Shown here one piece after another: positions 17,995 through 27,899 of a DNA stretch of 64,000 nt (positions are counted from its first letter, which is position 1; each line of letters starts with the position of its first letter). Under the pieces are notes generated by a model. It saw nothing but the letters and a program-made list of their open reading frames with translations, was not told the origin of the DNA and did not search any database. Made by a program: the position numbers and the translations under genes. The stretch is from Paenibacillus tundrae. Its GTDB lineage: Bacteria > Bacillota > Bacilli > Paenibacillales > Paenibacillaceae. Where the stretch lies: the NCBI RefSeq assembly GCF_030812775.1, contig NZ_JAUSTI010000006.1, positions 62,001 to 126,000 on the forward strand, given 5' to 3'.

Positions 17995-19542
17995 ATGGAT
18001 TTGAATTGGGAATTATTGTCGATTCCGGTTATTGTGGTTGGTGTAATTTTGATTCTGGGTTTGGCGTTCTGGGCAAGATACAAAACGGTCGGACCAGACG
18101 AAGCGATGATCGTTACGGGTTCATTCCTGGGTAGCAAGAATATTTCTGAGGATGAGTCAGGTCGAAAGATTAAAATCGTTCGTGGTGGCGGTGCATTTAT
18201 TCTGCCTGTATTCCAGCAATCCGAGTTTATCTCATTGTTGTCTCACAAGCTGGATGTCTCCACACCAGAGGTTTACACCGAGCAGGGTGTACCGGTTATT
18301 GCAGACGGTGTCGCGATCATCAAAGTTGGAGGCGCTGTAGAAGACGTTGCTACCGCAGCTGAGCAATTCATTGGTAAACCAGTAGAATCGCTTAGAGGCG
18401 AAGCACAGGAAGTATTAGAGGGGCATTTGCGGGCGATCCTCGGTACAATGACGGTAGAAGAAGTATACCGGAACCGTGATCGGTTTGCACAAGAAGTTCA
18501 AGGCGTAGCGGCAAGAGATCTGAAGAAGATGGGTCTACAGATTGTTTCATTTACCATCAAAGATGTTCGAGATAAGCAAGGTTATTTGGATGCCCTCGGT
18601 AAACCAAGAATTGCTGCCGTTAAGCGTGATGCTGAGATTGCAGAAGCCGAAGCAATGCGGGATGCTCGTATTCAGAAGGCAAATGCGGAGGAACAAGGGC
18701 AAAAGGCAGAATTGCTACGTGATACCAATATCGCTGAAGCTGCGAAGGAAAAGGAACTGAAAGTTGCGGCATTTAAGCGTGATCAGGATACAGCCAAAGC
18801 GGAAGCCGATCAGGCGTATCATATTCATGAAGCACGTGCTAGACAGACGGTAGTAGAAGAGCAGATGAAAGTTGAATTGGTTCGTAAAGAACGCGAAATT
18901 GACTTGCAGGAGAAAGAGATTACCGTTCGTGAGAAGCAATATGATGCTGAAGTGAAGAAAAAAGCAGAAGCAGATCGTTACGCTGTAGAGCAGGCTGCCG
19001 AAGCAGACAAAGCGAAAAGAATGCGCGAAGCGGATGCGGTGCAATACTCGATTGAGACTCAAGCGAAGGCAACTGCAGAACAGAAACGTCTCGAAGGTCA
19101 GGCTATGGCAGATGCAGAGCGTGCTAAAGGTACAGCGGATGCTGAAGTTATCCGTCTGCGTGGTCTTGCCGAAGCAGAAGCAAAAGAGAAGCTGGCTGAG
19201 GCATTCCAAAAGTTCGGCGAAGCAGCCGTGCTCGATATCATTGTCAAAATGCTGCCTGAACTGGCTGGCAAAATTGCAGAGCCAATCTCATCCATTGATA
19301 AATTGACAGTGGTAGATACTGGTAAAGGCGAAGGAGCAACGCGTGTTAGTAACTATGTAACTGAACTGATGGCAACAGCACCAGAGATGCTCAAAAGTGT
19401 GTCCGGAATTGATGTTGAACAGTTGATTAAAGGTCTTACCAAAACCAAAACAGCTGCACCAGTTGCTGTACAACAGAGCGAATCTGCAATGACTCCGTCC
19501 ATCGTAGATAAAATTGTGGAAAAAACGAGAGCTGACGAGTAA
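17995..19542 (+). CDS. floT: Flotillin
   Basis: A 515-residue membrane scaffold protein. It has one N-terminal membrane-inserted helix (about 7-27), a PHB/SPFH domain (about 30-200), and a long coiled coil rich in Glu-Ala repeats (about 210-400), typical of FloT (YuaG). It organises functional membrane microdomains affecting signalling and membrane fluidity. It follows yuaF as in Bacillus subtilis. The ATG follows AAAGGGAGAG, and a terminator follows the gene. Confidence 0.95.
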   Translation: MDLNWELLSIPVIVVGVILILGLAFWARYKTVGPDEAMIVTGSFLGSKNISEDESGRKIKIVRGGGAFILPVFQQSEFISLLSHKLDVSTPEVYTEQGVPVIADGVAIIKVGGAVEDVATAAEQFIGKPVESLRGEAQEVLEGHLRAILGTMTVEEVYRNRDRFAQEVQGVAARDLKKMGLQIVSFTIKDVRDKQGYLDALGKPRIAAVKRDAEIAEAEAMRDARIQKANAEEQGQKAELLRDTNIAEAAKEKELKVAAFKRDQDTAKAEADQAYHIHEARARQTVVEEQMKVELVRKEREIDLQEKEITVREKQYDAEVKKKAEADRYAVEQAAEADKAKRMREADAVQYSIETQAKATAEQKRLEGQAMADAERAKGTADAEVIRLRGLAEAEAKEKLAEAFQKFGEAAVLDIIVKMLPELAGKIAEPISSIDKLTVVDTGKGEGATRVSNYVTELMATAPEMLKSVSGIDVEQLIKGLTKTKTAAPVAVQQSESAMTPSIVDKIVEKTRADE

Positions 19543-19609
19543 GTATTACAAGCATTGTCAGTGGTAAGCTCTATTGACCTTGAGGCGAATTTTTGTTACT
19601 TTTTAAGCA

Positions 19610-19648
19610 AGACGTCCGGCGCGGTTTGCCCGCTCCGGATGTCTTTTC
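19610..19648 (+). terminator. Terminator after floT
   Basis: AGACGTCCGG (19610-19619) pairs with CCGGATGTCT (19635-19644), followed by a short T-run. Confidence 0.8.
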
Positions 19649-19708
19649 GTTCGTAACAGGGTGTGACTTTATCATGCCCAAGATGGTGTGAAAAAAGAGG
19701 TGCAAACA

Positions 19709-20563
19709 ATGAGCAGCCTGCATGTAGATAAAGCGCTAAATAATAATGTAATCATTGCACAGCATCCTGAACATGGGGAAGTCGTCGTCATCGGTAAAGG
19801 CATCGGCTTTAACCGCAAAACAAGTGACAATATCCCACTTATGGCTGTGGAGAAAATGTTTATTTTGAAGAACCAGCAGGAGCAGGAGCAGTATAAGCAG
19901 CTTCTTCCACAAGTGGATGAAGCGTTGATCGAGATTATTAACGAAGTCATTACGTATATTGCTGAACGTACGGATGTTCCATTAAATGAGCATATCCATA
20001 TTGCATTAACTGATCATATTTCTTTTGCATTGAAGCGAAAGGAACAGGGAATCGTCATTCAGAATCCATTTTTATATGAAACGCGCGAGATCTATCCGGA
20101 AGAATATCGTATGGGTGAATACGCTGTTCGTTTGATAAAAGAGAAGCTGGGCGTCGATTTAGGGATGGATGAGATTGGGTTTATTGCCCTTCATATCTAT
20201 AGTGCTATGACGAACCAGAATATCTCCCAAGTACGAGAGCATTCTCAACTAATAACGGATCTGGTGAGCCTTGTCTCGAAGCAGTTGGACTATTCGTTTG
20301 AAACGGAATCGCTGGATTATTCACGTTTATTAACTCATCTGCGTTTTGCTCTAGAGCGTGTTCGTCGTGGAGACAAAGTCGAGGAGCTTCATAAATTGGA
20401 TTCTCTTTTGAAATTGGAATACCCTGAAATGTACTCGCTTGCATGGAAGCTAACAAAAGTAATGGAGAAGAGGCTGAATCTGCCTGTGTATCCAGCTGAG
20501 GTGGGATATCTTACTATTCATCTTCAACGGTTGTATCAGAGGAAAGAAGAAGAGAAGAAGTGA
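19709..20563 (+). CDS. glcT: PtsG transcription antiterminator GlcT
   Basis: A 284-residue BglG-family antiterminator. The N-terminal CAT domain (residues 1-60, KALNNNVIIAQ and GKGIGFNRK) binds a ribonucleic antiterminator hairpin. Two PRD domains follow, with the phosphorylatable histidines in HIHIALTDHI and in IGFIALHIYSA. Without glucose, PtsG and HPr control their phosphorylation. The ATG at 19709 is preferred over the in-frame GTG at 19688 because AGAGGTG lies 7 bases upstream and homologues begin here. The target hairpin lies 130 bases downstream, before ptsG. Confidence 0.93.
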   Translation: MSSLHVDKALNNNVIIAQHPEHGEVVVIGKGIGFNRKTSDNIPLMAVEKMFILKNQQEQEQYKQLLPQVDEALIEIINEVITYIAERTDVPLNEHIHIALTDHISFALKRKEQGIVIQNPFLYETREIYPEEYRMGEYAVRLIKEKLGVDLGMDEIGFIALHIYSAMTNQNISQVREHSQLITDLVSLVSKQLDYSFETESLDYSRLLTHLRFALERVRRGDKVEELHKLDSLLKLEYPEMYSLAWKLTKVMEKRLNLPVYPAEVGYLTIHLQRLYQRKEEEKK

Positions 20564-20610
20564 TATATTTCCACATGTGGAATGGTTTTTAGGAAATTTC
20601 CTGTAAAGGC

Positions 20611-20639
20611 TTGCACTGCAATTGAAGTGATGCTACAAT
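20611..20639 (+). promoter_or_regulatory. Predicted ptsG promoter
   Basis: TTGCAC (3/6) and TACAAT (5/6) are separated by 17 bases. Transcription would begin about 35 bases before the RAT sequence. Confidence 0.55.
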
Positions 20640-20678
20640 GGTTTCCGTAATCAAGCAACTGAATAAACATAAGCGACG

Positions 20679-20792
20679 TGTTACTGACTCGATCAGGCAT
20701 GAGTTATTAAAGTGTGATTGTTCTTACCTTAACCCGGGTATGCTATACCCGAAAAGGTTAGTTCGATTCCTTTATTAATTCATGCTTTTTTT
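20679..20792 (+). promoter_or_regulatory. RAT antiterminator and overlapping terminator of ptsG
   Basis: ACTCGATCAGGCATGAGT (about 20686-20703) closely resembles the GlcT-binding RAT of Bacillus subtilis ptsG. It overlaps the left arm of the terminator. GCATGAGTTATTAAAG (20697-20712) pairs with CTTTATTAATTCATGC (20770-20785) at 14 of 16 positions, followed by seven Ts. The 57-base interior folds into a second hairpin (AACC..GGTAT..ATACC..GGTT). GlcT binding to the RAT would block the terminator. Confidence 0.88.
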
Positions 20793-20850
20793 GTGTCCCC
20801 TTGCTTGCATCACGACATACTAACAGAGAACGAAAGGGAGTAACAACGCG

Positions 20851-22905
20851 ATGTTCAAAAAGCTTTTTGGTGTTCTGCAAAGAGTTGGTAAAGCGCTAAT
20901 GCTACCTGTAGCGATCTTGCCTGCGGCAGGATTACTCTTAGGCATTGGTAACATGCTGGTCAATCCAGACTTTTTGCAATACGTTACGGCGCTAGATACT
21001 CCTTGGGTGAACTCGATCGCAACGATTATGATGAATGCGGGTCAGATCGTATTTGATAATCTTGCACTGCTGTTCGCCGTCGGTGTAGCCGTAGGATTAG
21101 CTGGTGGTGAAGGTGTAGCTGGACTTGCAGCGATCATTGGTTATCTGGTCATGAACGTGACACTAGGTACAGCTGTAGGTGTTACGCCAGCCATGATTGG
21201 GGAAGTGCCTGGGTATGCGAGTATACTAGGTATCCCTACATTAAGTACCGGCGTGTTCGGAGGTATTATCATAGGTATTACCGCCGCACTATGCTACAAT
21301 CGGTTTTTCAAAATTGAGTTGCCGTCTTATCTAGGTTTCTTCGCAGGCAAACGTTTTGTTCCGATTATCACTTCAGTCGTTTCCCTCATCATTGGGTTAC
21401 TTCTGGTGATTGTCTGGCCTCCAATTCAAAATGGACTGAATGCTGTATCTCATTTCATGGTAGATACAAGTCCAACATTGTCGGCCTTCATCTTCGGTGT
21501 AGTTGAACGGTCATTGATTCCGTTTGGCTTGCATCACATTTTCTACTCACCATTCTGGTTTGAGTTCGGGGAATATGTGAATAAAGCTGGAGATGTTATT
21601 CGAGGAGATCAGCAAATTTTCTTCAACCAGCTTCGTGATGGTGCCGCGATTACGGCGGGAACCTTCCAAGTAGGTAAATTCCCGTTCATGATGTTCGGTT
21701 TGCCCGCAGCGGCACTTGCGATGTACCATGAAGCAAGACCGGAGCACAAAAAGTACGTAGCAGGCATCATGGGTTCGGCGGCGCTGACCTCATTCCTGAC
21801 AGGGATCACAGAACCACTAGAGTTCTCTTTCTTGTTTGTAGCGCCAGTGCTATTCGCAGTACACTGTATTTTTGCAGGTTTGTCATTCATGACCATGCAA
21901 ATTCTTGGTGTTAAGATTGGAATGACCTTCTCCGGTGGGTTCATCGATTTTCTGATCTTCGGGATTATTCCGAATCGTACACCATGGTGGGACGTTATTA
22001 TCGTTGGTTTGATTCTTGCGGTGATCTACTACATCGGTTTCCGATTGATTATTCGCAAATTCAATCTCAAGACGCCAGGACGTGAAGAAGCAACCATGGA
22101 AACAAAAGTAGGCGGGGGTACGGGCTCGACAGACGACCTACCGCACAATATTCTTGCTGCATTCGGTGGGCAACAAAACATCAAACATCTGGATGCATGT
22201 ATTACTCGTTTGCGGATTGAAGTCAACGAGAAATCGAATGTAAATAAAGACCGTTTGAAGCAATTGGGTGCATCTGGCGTGCTAGAAGTGGGTAATAATG
22301 TACAGGCCATCTTCGGTACACGTTCAGATACAATTAAATCTCAAATGCAAGACATCATCGCAGGACGTACACCTGCACCAACTCCGGTAGCTGATGTGAC
22401 GCCAACGCCAGAGGAAGAAAAGGCGCAAGGAGAGCAAGGTGAACGTATTGTTGCAGAAGATATCGTCATGCCAGTCAATGGTGAGTTACTGGATATTACG
22501 AATGTACCTGATCCGGTCTTTGCCGAGAAAATGACAGGTGACGGATTCGCAATTCTGCCACATGACGGAACGATAACATCTCCTGTGTATGGTAAAGTGT
22601 TTAATGTATTTCCAAGCAAACATGCCGTAGGTATTATGTCTGACGGTGGTAAGGAAGTGCTTGTTCATATAGGTGTGAACACGGTGAAGTTGAAAGGTCA
22701 GGGCTTCAACGTGCTTGTGCAGGAAGGGGACTTGGTATCGGCAGGACAGCCGATTATGGAAGTCGACCTGGAGTATGTGAAAGCAAACGCTCCATCGATT
22801 ATTTCACCAGTCATTTTCACCAACCTGCCTGAGGGCTCTACAGTCACTCTCAAGAAGAGTGGCGTGTTGAAGATTGGCGATCAGCCAATCATTGAGATAA
22901 AATAA
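20851..22905 (+). CDS. ptsG: PTS glucose-specific enzyme IICBA
   Basis: A 684-residue permease that imports and phosphorylates glucose. The EIIC membrane domain fills about residues 1-410. The EIIB domain (about 430-510) carries phospho-Cys450 in LDACITRL. The EIIA domain (about 525-684) carries phospho-His606 in VHIG. The C-B-A order and the A-domain sequence match the glucose family of Firmicutes. A Pro-Thr-Glu-rich linker separates B and A. It is under GlcT/RAT control and is followed by ptsH and ptsI, which likely share the transcript. Confidence 0.97.
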   Translation: MFKKLFGVLQRVGKALMLPVAILPAAGLLLGIGNMLVNPDFLQYVTALDTPWVNSIATIMMNAGQIVFDNLALLFAVGVAVGLAGGEGVAGLAAIIGYLVMNVTLGTAVGVTPAMIGEVPGYASILGIPTLSTGVFGGIIIGITAALCYNRFFKIELPSYLGFFAGKRFVPIITSVVSLIIGLLLVIVWPPIQNGLNAVSHFMVDTSPTLSAFIFGVVERSLIPFGLHHIFYSPFWFEFGEYVNKAGDVIRGDQQIFFNQLRDGAAITAGTFQVGKFPFMMFGLPAAALAMYHEARPEHKKYVAGIMGSAALTSFLTGITEPLEFSFLFVAPVLFAVHCIFAGLSFMTMQILGVKIGMTFSGGFIDFLIFGIIPNRTPWWDVIIVGLILAVIYYIGFRLIIRKFNLKTPGREEATMETKVGGGTGSTDDLPHNILAAFGGQQNIKHLDACITRLRIEVNEKSNVNKDRLKQLGASGVLEVGNNVQAIFGTRSDTIKSQMQDIIAGRTPAPTPVADVTPTPEEEKAQGEQGERIVAEDIVMPVNGELLDITNVPDPVFAEKMTGDGFAILPHDGTITSPVYGKVFNVFPSKHAVGIMSDGGKEVLVHIGVNTVKLKGQGFNVLVQEGDLVSAGQPIMEVDLEYVKANAPSIISPVIFTNLPEGSTVTLKKSGVLKIGDQPIIEIK

Positions 22906-22984
22906 GAAGTGTTACGATGATGGCAAGCAAGTGTAAATATATGCAATGCCTAAAAAAACAAATTGCGAAAGTGAGATGATTGTA

Positions 22985-23260
22985 ATGCAACAAACATTCA
23001 GAATTACAGACGAAGATGGTATCCACGCACGTCCGGCGACAGCCTTGGTAAATACAGCAAACAAATTCAAAGGTGCAGAATCCTTTGCAGAAGCTAACGG
23101 TAAAAAAGTAACTTTGAAATCCATCCTGGGTGTTCTTTCCCTTGGTCTGGAGCAAGGTGACACAATCAGCATTATCGTTGAAGGTGAAGGCGAAGCAGAA
23201 GCTCTTCAAGCTTTGACTGATGTTATGGTTAACGAAGGGTTGGGCGAAATTAATGCTTAA
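22985..23260 (+). CDS. ptsH: Phosphocarrier protein HPr
   Basis: The phosphocarrier between enzyme I and sugar-specific EII proteins. In Firmicutes, HPr phosphorylated on Ser46 is the corepressor of CcpA. The start at 22985 gives 91 residues with phospho-His14 in GIHARPAT and Ser46 in LKSILGV, both at conserved positions. In-frame upstream ATGs at 22976 and 22946 would add non-family residues. It lies 79 bases after ptsG and overlaps ptsI by 8 bases. Confidence 0.95.
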   Translation: MQQTFRITDEDGIHARPATALVNTANKFKGAESFAEANGKKVTLKSILGVLSLGLEQGDTISIIVEGEGEAEALQALTDVMVNEGLGEINA

Positions 23261-24965
23261 TGTTTCCGGGATCGCGGCTTCGGCGGGTATTGCTATCGCC
23301 AAGGCGTTTATCTTGGAGCATCCTGATTACTCTGTAGAAAAACGCCAAATTAACGACGTTGACGCAGAGATCGCGAAACTCGACTCAGCTCTGGGTAAAT
23401 CCCAGGCTGAGCTTGAGGCGATCAAAGAGCGTACTTTACAAGAGCTTGGCGAGAAAAAAGCTGAGATTTTTGCTTCGCATTTGCTCATCTTAAATGACCC
23501 GGAACTTATTGATCCGGTAAAAGCAAAAATTGCTGATGACATGGTTAATGCAGAATTTGCATTGAATGAAACAGCATCTCAATTTATCTCCATGTTCGAG
23601 AACATGAAGAGTGCATATCTTCAAGAACGTGCAGCAGATATGCGTGACGTAACCAAACGTGTGCTAAATCACTTGCTTGGTATCGACTTCATGAGTCCAG
23701 CAGAGATCAGTGAAGAAGTGATTGTGCTTGCGGAGGATCTTACACCTTCCGACACGGCGCAATTGAATCGCCAATTCGTTAAAGGTTTTGCAACGAACAT
23801 TGGTGGACGTACATCTCACTCCGCAATTATGGCGCGCTCGCTTGAAATCCCAGCTGTTGTTGGTACCAAAGACATTCTGGCTCAAGCGAAACAAGGCGAT
23901 CTGATTATTGTGGACGGTCTGGATGGTCAAGTCTTGGTTAATCCTACAGACGAGGTTGTTGCTGAATACCGCGCCAAACAGGAGCAGTATGACGCACAAC
24001 GTGCGGAGTGGAGAAAACTGCGTGACGAGCCAACCGTGACTGTGGACAACGTTCATGTGGAACTCGCAGCAAACATTGGTACGCCAAATGATGTTGCTGG
24101 CGTTCTAGAGAACGGTGGAGAGGCTGTAGGTCTTTATCGTACGGAGTTCTTGTACATGGGCAGAGACAAGCTTCCTTCCGAGGACATCCAGTATAATGCT
24201 TACAAAGCTGTATTGGAAAAAATGGAAGGCAAACCTGTTGTTGTTCGTACACTCGATATCGGTGGAGACAAAGAACTTCCATACCTGGATCTGCCAAAAG
24301 AAATGAACCCATTCCTCGGCTTCCGCGCAGTTCGTCTGTGTCTGGATCGCCTGGATATCTTCCGTACCCAATTGCGTGCATTGTTGCGTGCAAGCGTGCA
24401 TGGTAACTTGCGTGTCATGTTCCCAATGATCGCAACGCTGGGTGAATTCCGTGAAGCAAAAGCTGTCCTGCTCGAAGAGAAGGAGAAACTCGTTGCTGAA
24501 GGTATCGCTGTCTCAGACAGCATCCAACTCGGAATCATGGTCGAAATTCCTTCGACTGCAGTTCTAGCGGATCAGTTTGCTAAAGAAGTGGATTTCTTCA
24601 GTATCGGAACAAACGATCTGATTCAATACACAATGGCTGCTGACCGTATGAACGAACGTGTATCTTACCTGTATCAACCATATAACCCTGCCATCTTGCG
24701 CTTGGTTAAAATGGTCATTGATGCAGCTCACCGTGAAGGAAAATGGGTTGGCATGTGTGGAGAAATGGCGGGAGACGAAACCGCAATCCCATTGTTGCTC
24801 GGTCTTGGACTCGATGAGTTCAGCATGAGCGCAACATCCATCCTGCCAGCACGTAGCCAGATCACGAAGTTGTCCCGTGCGGACATGCAAGAATTGGCTG
24901 CCAAAGCATTGGATATGCAAACGGCTGAACAAGTCGTTGAATTGGTTCAAAGCATTCAAGCGTAA
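23253..24965 (+). CDS. ptsI: PTS enzyme I
   Basis: Transfers phosphate from phosphoenolpyruvate to HPr. The start at 23253 ([10 protein letters not shown]) gives 570 residues, the standard length, and overlaps the ptsH stop by 8 bases, showing translational coupling. The active-site His189 lies in [10 protein letters not shown], and the PEP-binding C-terminal barrel ends with the Cys of GMCGEMAGD. The longer frame from 23220 adds an out-of-family 11 residues. It is followed by a strong terminator. Confidence 0.97.
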   Translation: MLNVSGIAASAGIAIAKAFILEHPDYSVEKRQINDVDAEIAKLDSALGKSQAELEAIKERTLQELGEKKAEIFASHLLILNDPELIDPVKAKIADDMVNAEFALNETASQFISMFENMKSAYLQERAADMRDVTKRVLNHLLGIDFMSPAEISEEVIVLAEDLTPSDTAQLNRQFVKGFATNIGGRTSHSAIMARSLEIPAVVGTKDILAQAKQGDLIIVDGLDGQVLVNPTDEVVAEYRAKQEQYDAQRAEWRKLRDEPTVTVDNVHVELAANIGTPNDVAGVLENGGEAVGLYRTEFLYMGRDKLPSEDIQYNAYKAVLEKMEGKPVVVRTLDIGGDKELPYLDLPKEMNPFLGFRAVRLCLDRLDIFRTQLRALLRASVHGNLRVMFPMIATLGEFREAKAVLLEEKEKLVAEGIAVSDSIQLGIMVEIPSTAVLADQFAKEVDFFSIGTNDLIQYTMAADRMNERVSYLYQPYNPAILRLVKMVIDAAHREGKWVGMCGEMAGDETAIPLLLGLGLDEFSMSATSILPARSQITKLSRADMQELAAKALDMQTAEQVVELVQSIQA

Positions 24966-25038
24966 TTTTGCGGAGGTTTCCTCCGGAGCTTAAAGGTCTT
25001 CTTTTTCCGATAATGAGCTGCGTTTATGCAGCGATTTT

Positions 25039-25076
25039 GCCAGTATCCGCTGTTCCAGCGGTTACTGGCTTTTTTT
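25039..25076 (+). terminator. Terminator of the ptsGHI transcript
   Basis: GCCAGTATCCGCTG and CAGCGGTTACTGGC form a 14-bp stem with one mismatch, followed by seven Ts. Confidence 0.93.
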
Positions 25077-25359
25077 GTTTTGAGCAACATGTGCCGGGAT
25101 CTACCTAACAGTAGATGCCGGCTTCTTTTGATATAAGCAGGGAAACTATTGAGTCGATTAGCTCATGCTAAGAGCTAGATGCCAAGAGCCGAGTGCAAGT
25201 GCTGAGAGCTAGGGTCACTTACTAATGCCGAGGTTCAAGTATAAGTATGTGTAAGTGCCAATAGGCATGATTTAAGATTTAAATGCAAGTTGTAATTCGC
25301 AAGTCGCAAGTTCTAAGTGCTAAGCAATGACTTTTAAGTGGTGAGTAGTAGGCACTCAG

Positions 25360-25557
25360 TTCTAAAGAATCTGAGACGTCTTATTCAGGTGTTTGAAGCG
25401 CCCGCAGAAATTTAAAGAACCTGAGACATGTTATATCGGAAAATATAGCCGTTTTTCGATTTATTAGCCGGTGATTTCGAGAAATAACGTGTCTGGTGTT
25501 CCTAAAAATTGAAAAAGTAGCCTATAGGCCAAATAAGATGTCCTGGATTCCTTAGAA
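25360..25557. repeat. 198-base imperfect palindrome with nested inverted repeats
   Basis: Outer arms 25360-25385 and 25532-25557 match at about 21 of 26 positions as inverted copies. Inner arms 25411-25434 and 25484-25507 are also inverted copies. Both pairs share the same centre (about 25459). The two left arms are themselves similar (TAAAGAAYCTGAGACRTSTT). This looks like a decayed MITE or palindromic intergenic element. Confidence 0.65.
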
Positions 25558-25795
25558 TATCTTCAAAGTCAGTGCTGTCCCTCAGAGGCATTAGCCAGTC
25601 TGGAGTTGAGAATCACGACGGATGAGACCATGTGTGAGCCTACGGGCTCAATAAGATGTCAAGTTCATAGAGTATCTCATGGATCAGCGGTGTCGCTTAC
25701 AGTTATCAGCCAGTGTCTGGAGCTGAAAATCCTACTGGACATCATCACCATGTGAGCCTATAGGCCAATCTAGACACCAGTAATATAGATGCCTT
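25519..25795. repeat. 118-base tandem repeat, about 2.3 diverged copies
   Basis: Copies begin at 25519, 25637 and 25755, an exact 118-base spacing each time. Shared landmarks are AGCCTATAGGCC-like palindromes at each start, AATAAGATGTC in the first two copies, and CAGTCTGGAG / CAGTGTCTGGAGC and GACCATGTG / CACCATGTG at equivalent positions. Confidence 0.7.
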
Positions 25796-25863
25796 AATTG
25801 ATCTGAGTACATCTTTTCCTACGTTTAAGACATGTTCTAACAGCATGATGGGGCGGCAATGCC

Positions 25864-25983
25864 TAGTTTCCGTAAGAAGGTGAAAGTAACGGGGTAGTAA
25901 CACTAGTATTTGTAAGAAAGTGGAAGTAACTGGACGGGAACACTGGTATCTGTAAGGAGGAAAAAGCAATCGAACAACAACAA
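25864..25983. repeat. 40-base tandem repeat, three copies
   Basis: Copies at 25864-25903, 25904-25943 and 25944-25983 share TRGTWTYYGTAAG at the start and AAGTAAC near the middle. The third is the most diverged. Confidence 0.7.
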
Positions 25984-26010
25984 TGCAATCAGCAAAGAGA
26001 AAAGCAACAT

Positions 26011-26051
26011 ACAAAAGCTCTTGCAGAAGTACAATCCGCAAGAGCTTTTGT
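26011..26051. terminator. Bidirectional terminator-like hairpin
   Basis: ACAAAAGCTCTTGC (26011-26024) and GCAAGAGCTTTTGT (26038-26051) are perfect inverted repeats with A- and T-rich outer ends. It may end the gcv operon transcript, 280 bases beyond gcvPB. Confidence 0.7.
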
Positions 26052-26333
26052 GTGAACAATGATTTGATTAGACACGTTCTATAACTCTGAAAGGAGCAAG
26101 TGTAATAAAACTTTTCGTTCCAACAGAGCAGATTGTGCCCAAGTTACGTTCCAACCAAGTTATGTTCCGACCGAGGAATTCCACAGGCGAAACGACTACG
26201 CAAGAGGTAGTAACACAGATGCAGTATAACAGAAAGTAAGCGGAAAATCAGAGATGAGGCAGCAAAAAGGCAACGAAAAGGCAGTGAAAATGCCCTTAAG
26301 TCTGATTTGCCCTCAAATAAGATTCAAAATGTC

Positions 26334-27899
26334 CTAACTGCAAGCGCAGTTTAATACAGGTTTACGAGCCGCGGTTGTTTCGTCCAGACGAGTTACTGGT
26401 GTGCCGTAAGGGGCGTTAAGCACCAATTCAGGTGTTTCTTCTGCTTCCTTCGCAATGCGGATCATTGTATCAATGAATCCATCGAGTGTTTCTTTGCTTT
26501 CGGTCTCGGTAGGCTCAATCATAATGCATTCCTCCACATTAAGTGGGAAATAGACCGTTGGCGGATGATAGCCAAAATCAAGCAACCGCTTGGCAACGTC
26601 CAATGTACGAACACCATATTGCTTCAGTCCACGGCCGGACATCACGAATTCATGTTTACATACACCTGGGTATGGAATTTCGTAATAAGGTGCAAGACGT
26701 GCCATCATATAATTCGCATTAAGCACAGCACATTCGGATACACGTCGCAGTCCCTCGGGGCCATATGTGCGCATATAAGCATAAGCACGTACCAAGATGC
26801 CGAAGTTGCCATAGTACGCTTTGACACGTCCGATGGATTGGTCGCCTTCATAATCCAGAGCATAGAGGCCTTGATCATTTTTGAGCACCAACGGTTTAGG
26901 CAGATAAGGCACGAGGCGGTTTTTCACGCCGACAGGGCCAGCACCAGGGCCGCCGCCACCATGTGGGGTACTCATCGTTTTGTGCAAGTTCAGATGTACG
27001 ACATCAAAGCCCATGTCTCCCGGACGGGTAATGCCCATAATTGCGTTTGAATTAGCGCCATCATAATACAATAATCCGCCTGCCTCATGCACAATTGAAG
27101 CGATCTCCTGGATATCCTTCTCGAATAGACCAAGCGTATTTGGATTCGTAAGCATTAATGCAGCCGTATCGTTGCCCACTGCCCCGCGAAGTGCATCAAG
27201 GTCAACAAGGCCATCCGCTCGGGAAGGAATGGTTACCGTCTCGAACCCAGCAACCGTTGCACTGGCTGGATTGGTTCCATGGGATGAATCAGGCACGATT
27301 ACTTTGGTACGCACTTCACCACGACTTTCATGGTATGCCCGAATCATCATAAGCCCCGTCCATTCGCCATGTGCGCCTGCAGCTGGTTGTAAAGTTACGG
27401 CATCCATGCCAGTCAGGCCAGCAAGATCCTTTTGTAGTGTGTATAACAGCTCAAGAGCACCTTGAATACTGGACTCATGCTGATAGGGGTGGATTTTGGC
27501 GAATCCATTGTAGCGTGCAACATCCTCATTAATTTTGGGGTTGTATTTCATCGTACAGGAGCCGAGTGGGTAAAATCCATTATCTACTCCGAAGTTACGG
27601 CGGGATAGAGCTGTATAGTGACGAATGACATCGACTTCAAATACTTCAGGTAACGCAGCTGCCTCTGACCGTAGCATTTCCCGGGGAATCAAAGTTCCGG
27701 GATCTTGGCGAGGCACATCACATTCCGGTAGGGAATAAGCCACACGTCCAGGGCTGCTAAGTTCAAATATGAGAGTCTGTTCAGGAACAGGAGATGCTGT
27801 TGAAGCAGTATTCTTCAATTCGGTTTCGGTGTTCACCGGCGATACAGTAGCAGGCGCTGACTCGGTTTGCCCTAGTAATGTTTTTGTTTCTTGGCTCAC
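26334..27899 (-). CDS. gcvPB: Glycine dehydrogenase (decarboxylating) subunit 2
   Basis: The PLP-carrying subunit of the two-part P-protein of the glycine cleavage system. It decarboxylates glycine and passes the aminomethyl group to lipoyl-GcvH. PLP is bound by Lys307 in [18 protein letters not shown]. At 521 residues it exceeds the usual length of about 490 because of a Thr/Ser/Ala-rich N-terminal extension of about 35 residues; an internal start cannot be excluded. It overlaps gcvPA by 4 bases (ATGA type). Confidence 0.95.
   Translation of the reverse strand: MSQETKTLLGQTESAPATVSPVNTETELKNTASTASPVPEQTLIFELSSPGRVAYSLPECDVPRQDPGTLIPREMLRSEAAALPEVFEVDVIRHYTALSRRNFGVDNGFYPLGSCTMKYNPKINEDVARYNGFAKIHPYQHESSIQGALELLYTLQKDLAGLTGMDAVTLQPAAGAHGEWTGLMMIRAYHESRGEVRTKVIVPDSSHGTNPASATVAGFETVTIPSRADGLVDLDALRGAVGNDTAALMLTNPNTLGLFEKDIQEIASIVHEAGGLLYYDGANSNAIMGITRPGDMGFDVVHLNLHKTMSTPHGGGGPGAGPVGVKNRLVPYLPKPLVLKNDQGLYALDYEGDQSIGRVKAYYGNFGILVRAYAYMRTYGPEGLRRVSECAVLNANYMMARLAPYYEIPYPGVCKHEFVMSGRGLKQYGVRTLDVAKRLLDFGYHPPTVYFPLNVEECIMIEPTETESKETLDGFIDTMIRIAKEAEETPELVLNAPYGTPVTRLDETTAARKPVLNCACS

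Larger units (their letters stand above)
25080..26333. other. Gene-free repeat-rich region between ptsI and gcvPB
   Basis: No credible gene is seen in 1.25 kb. The stretch contains, in order, low-complexity AAGTGC/TAAGTGC-like sequence (25140-25340), a 198-base imperfect palindrome, a 118-base tandem repeat, a 40-base tandem repeat, a bidirectional terminator, and a 16-base tandem repeat at 26141-26172. The only longer frame (25745-26059, minus) runs through the repeats and has no family-like features. Confidence 0.7.

Noticed and set aside
25745..26059. A 104-codon minus-strand frame in the repeat-rich region
   Set aside because: It runs through the 118-base and 40-base repeats, has no family-like segments and no convincing ribosome binding site. 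It is more likely a chance frame.
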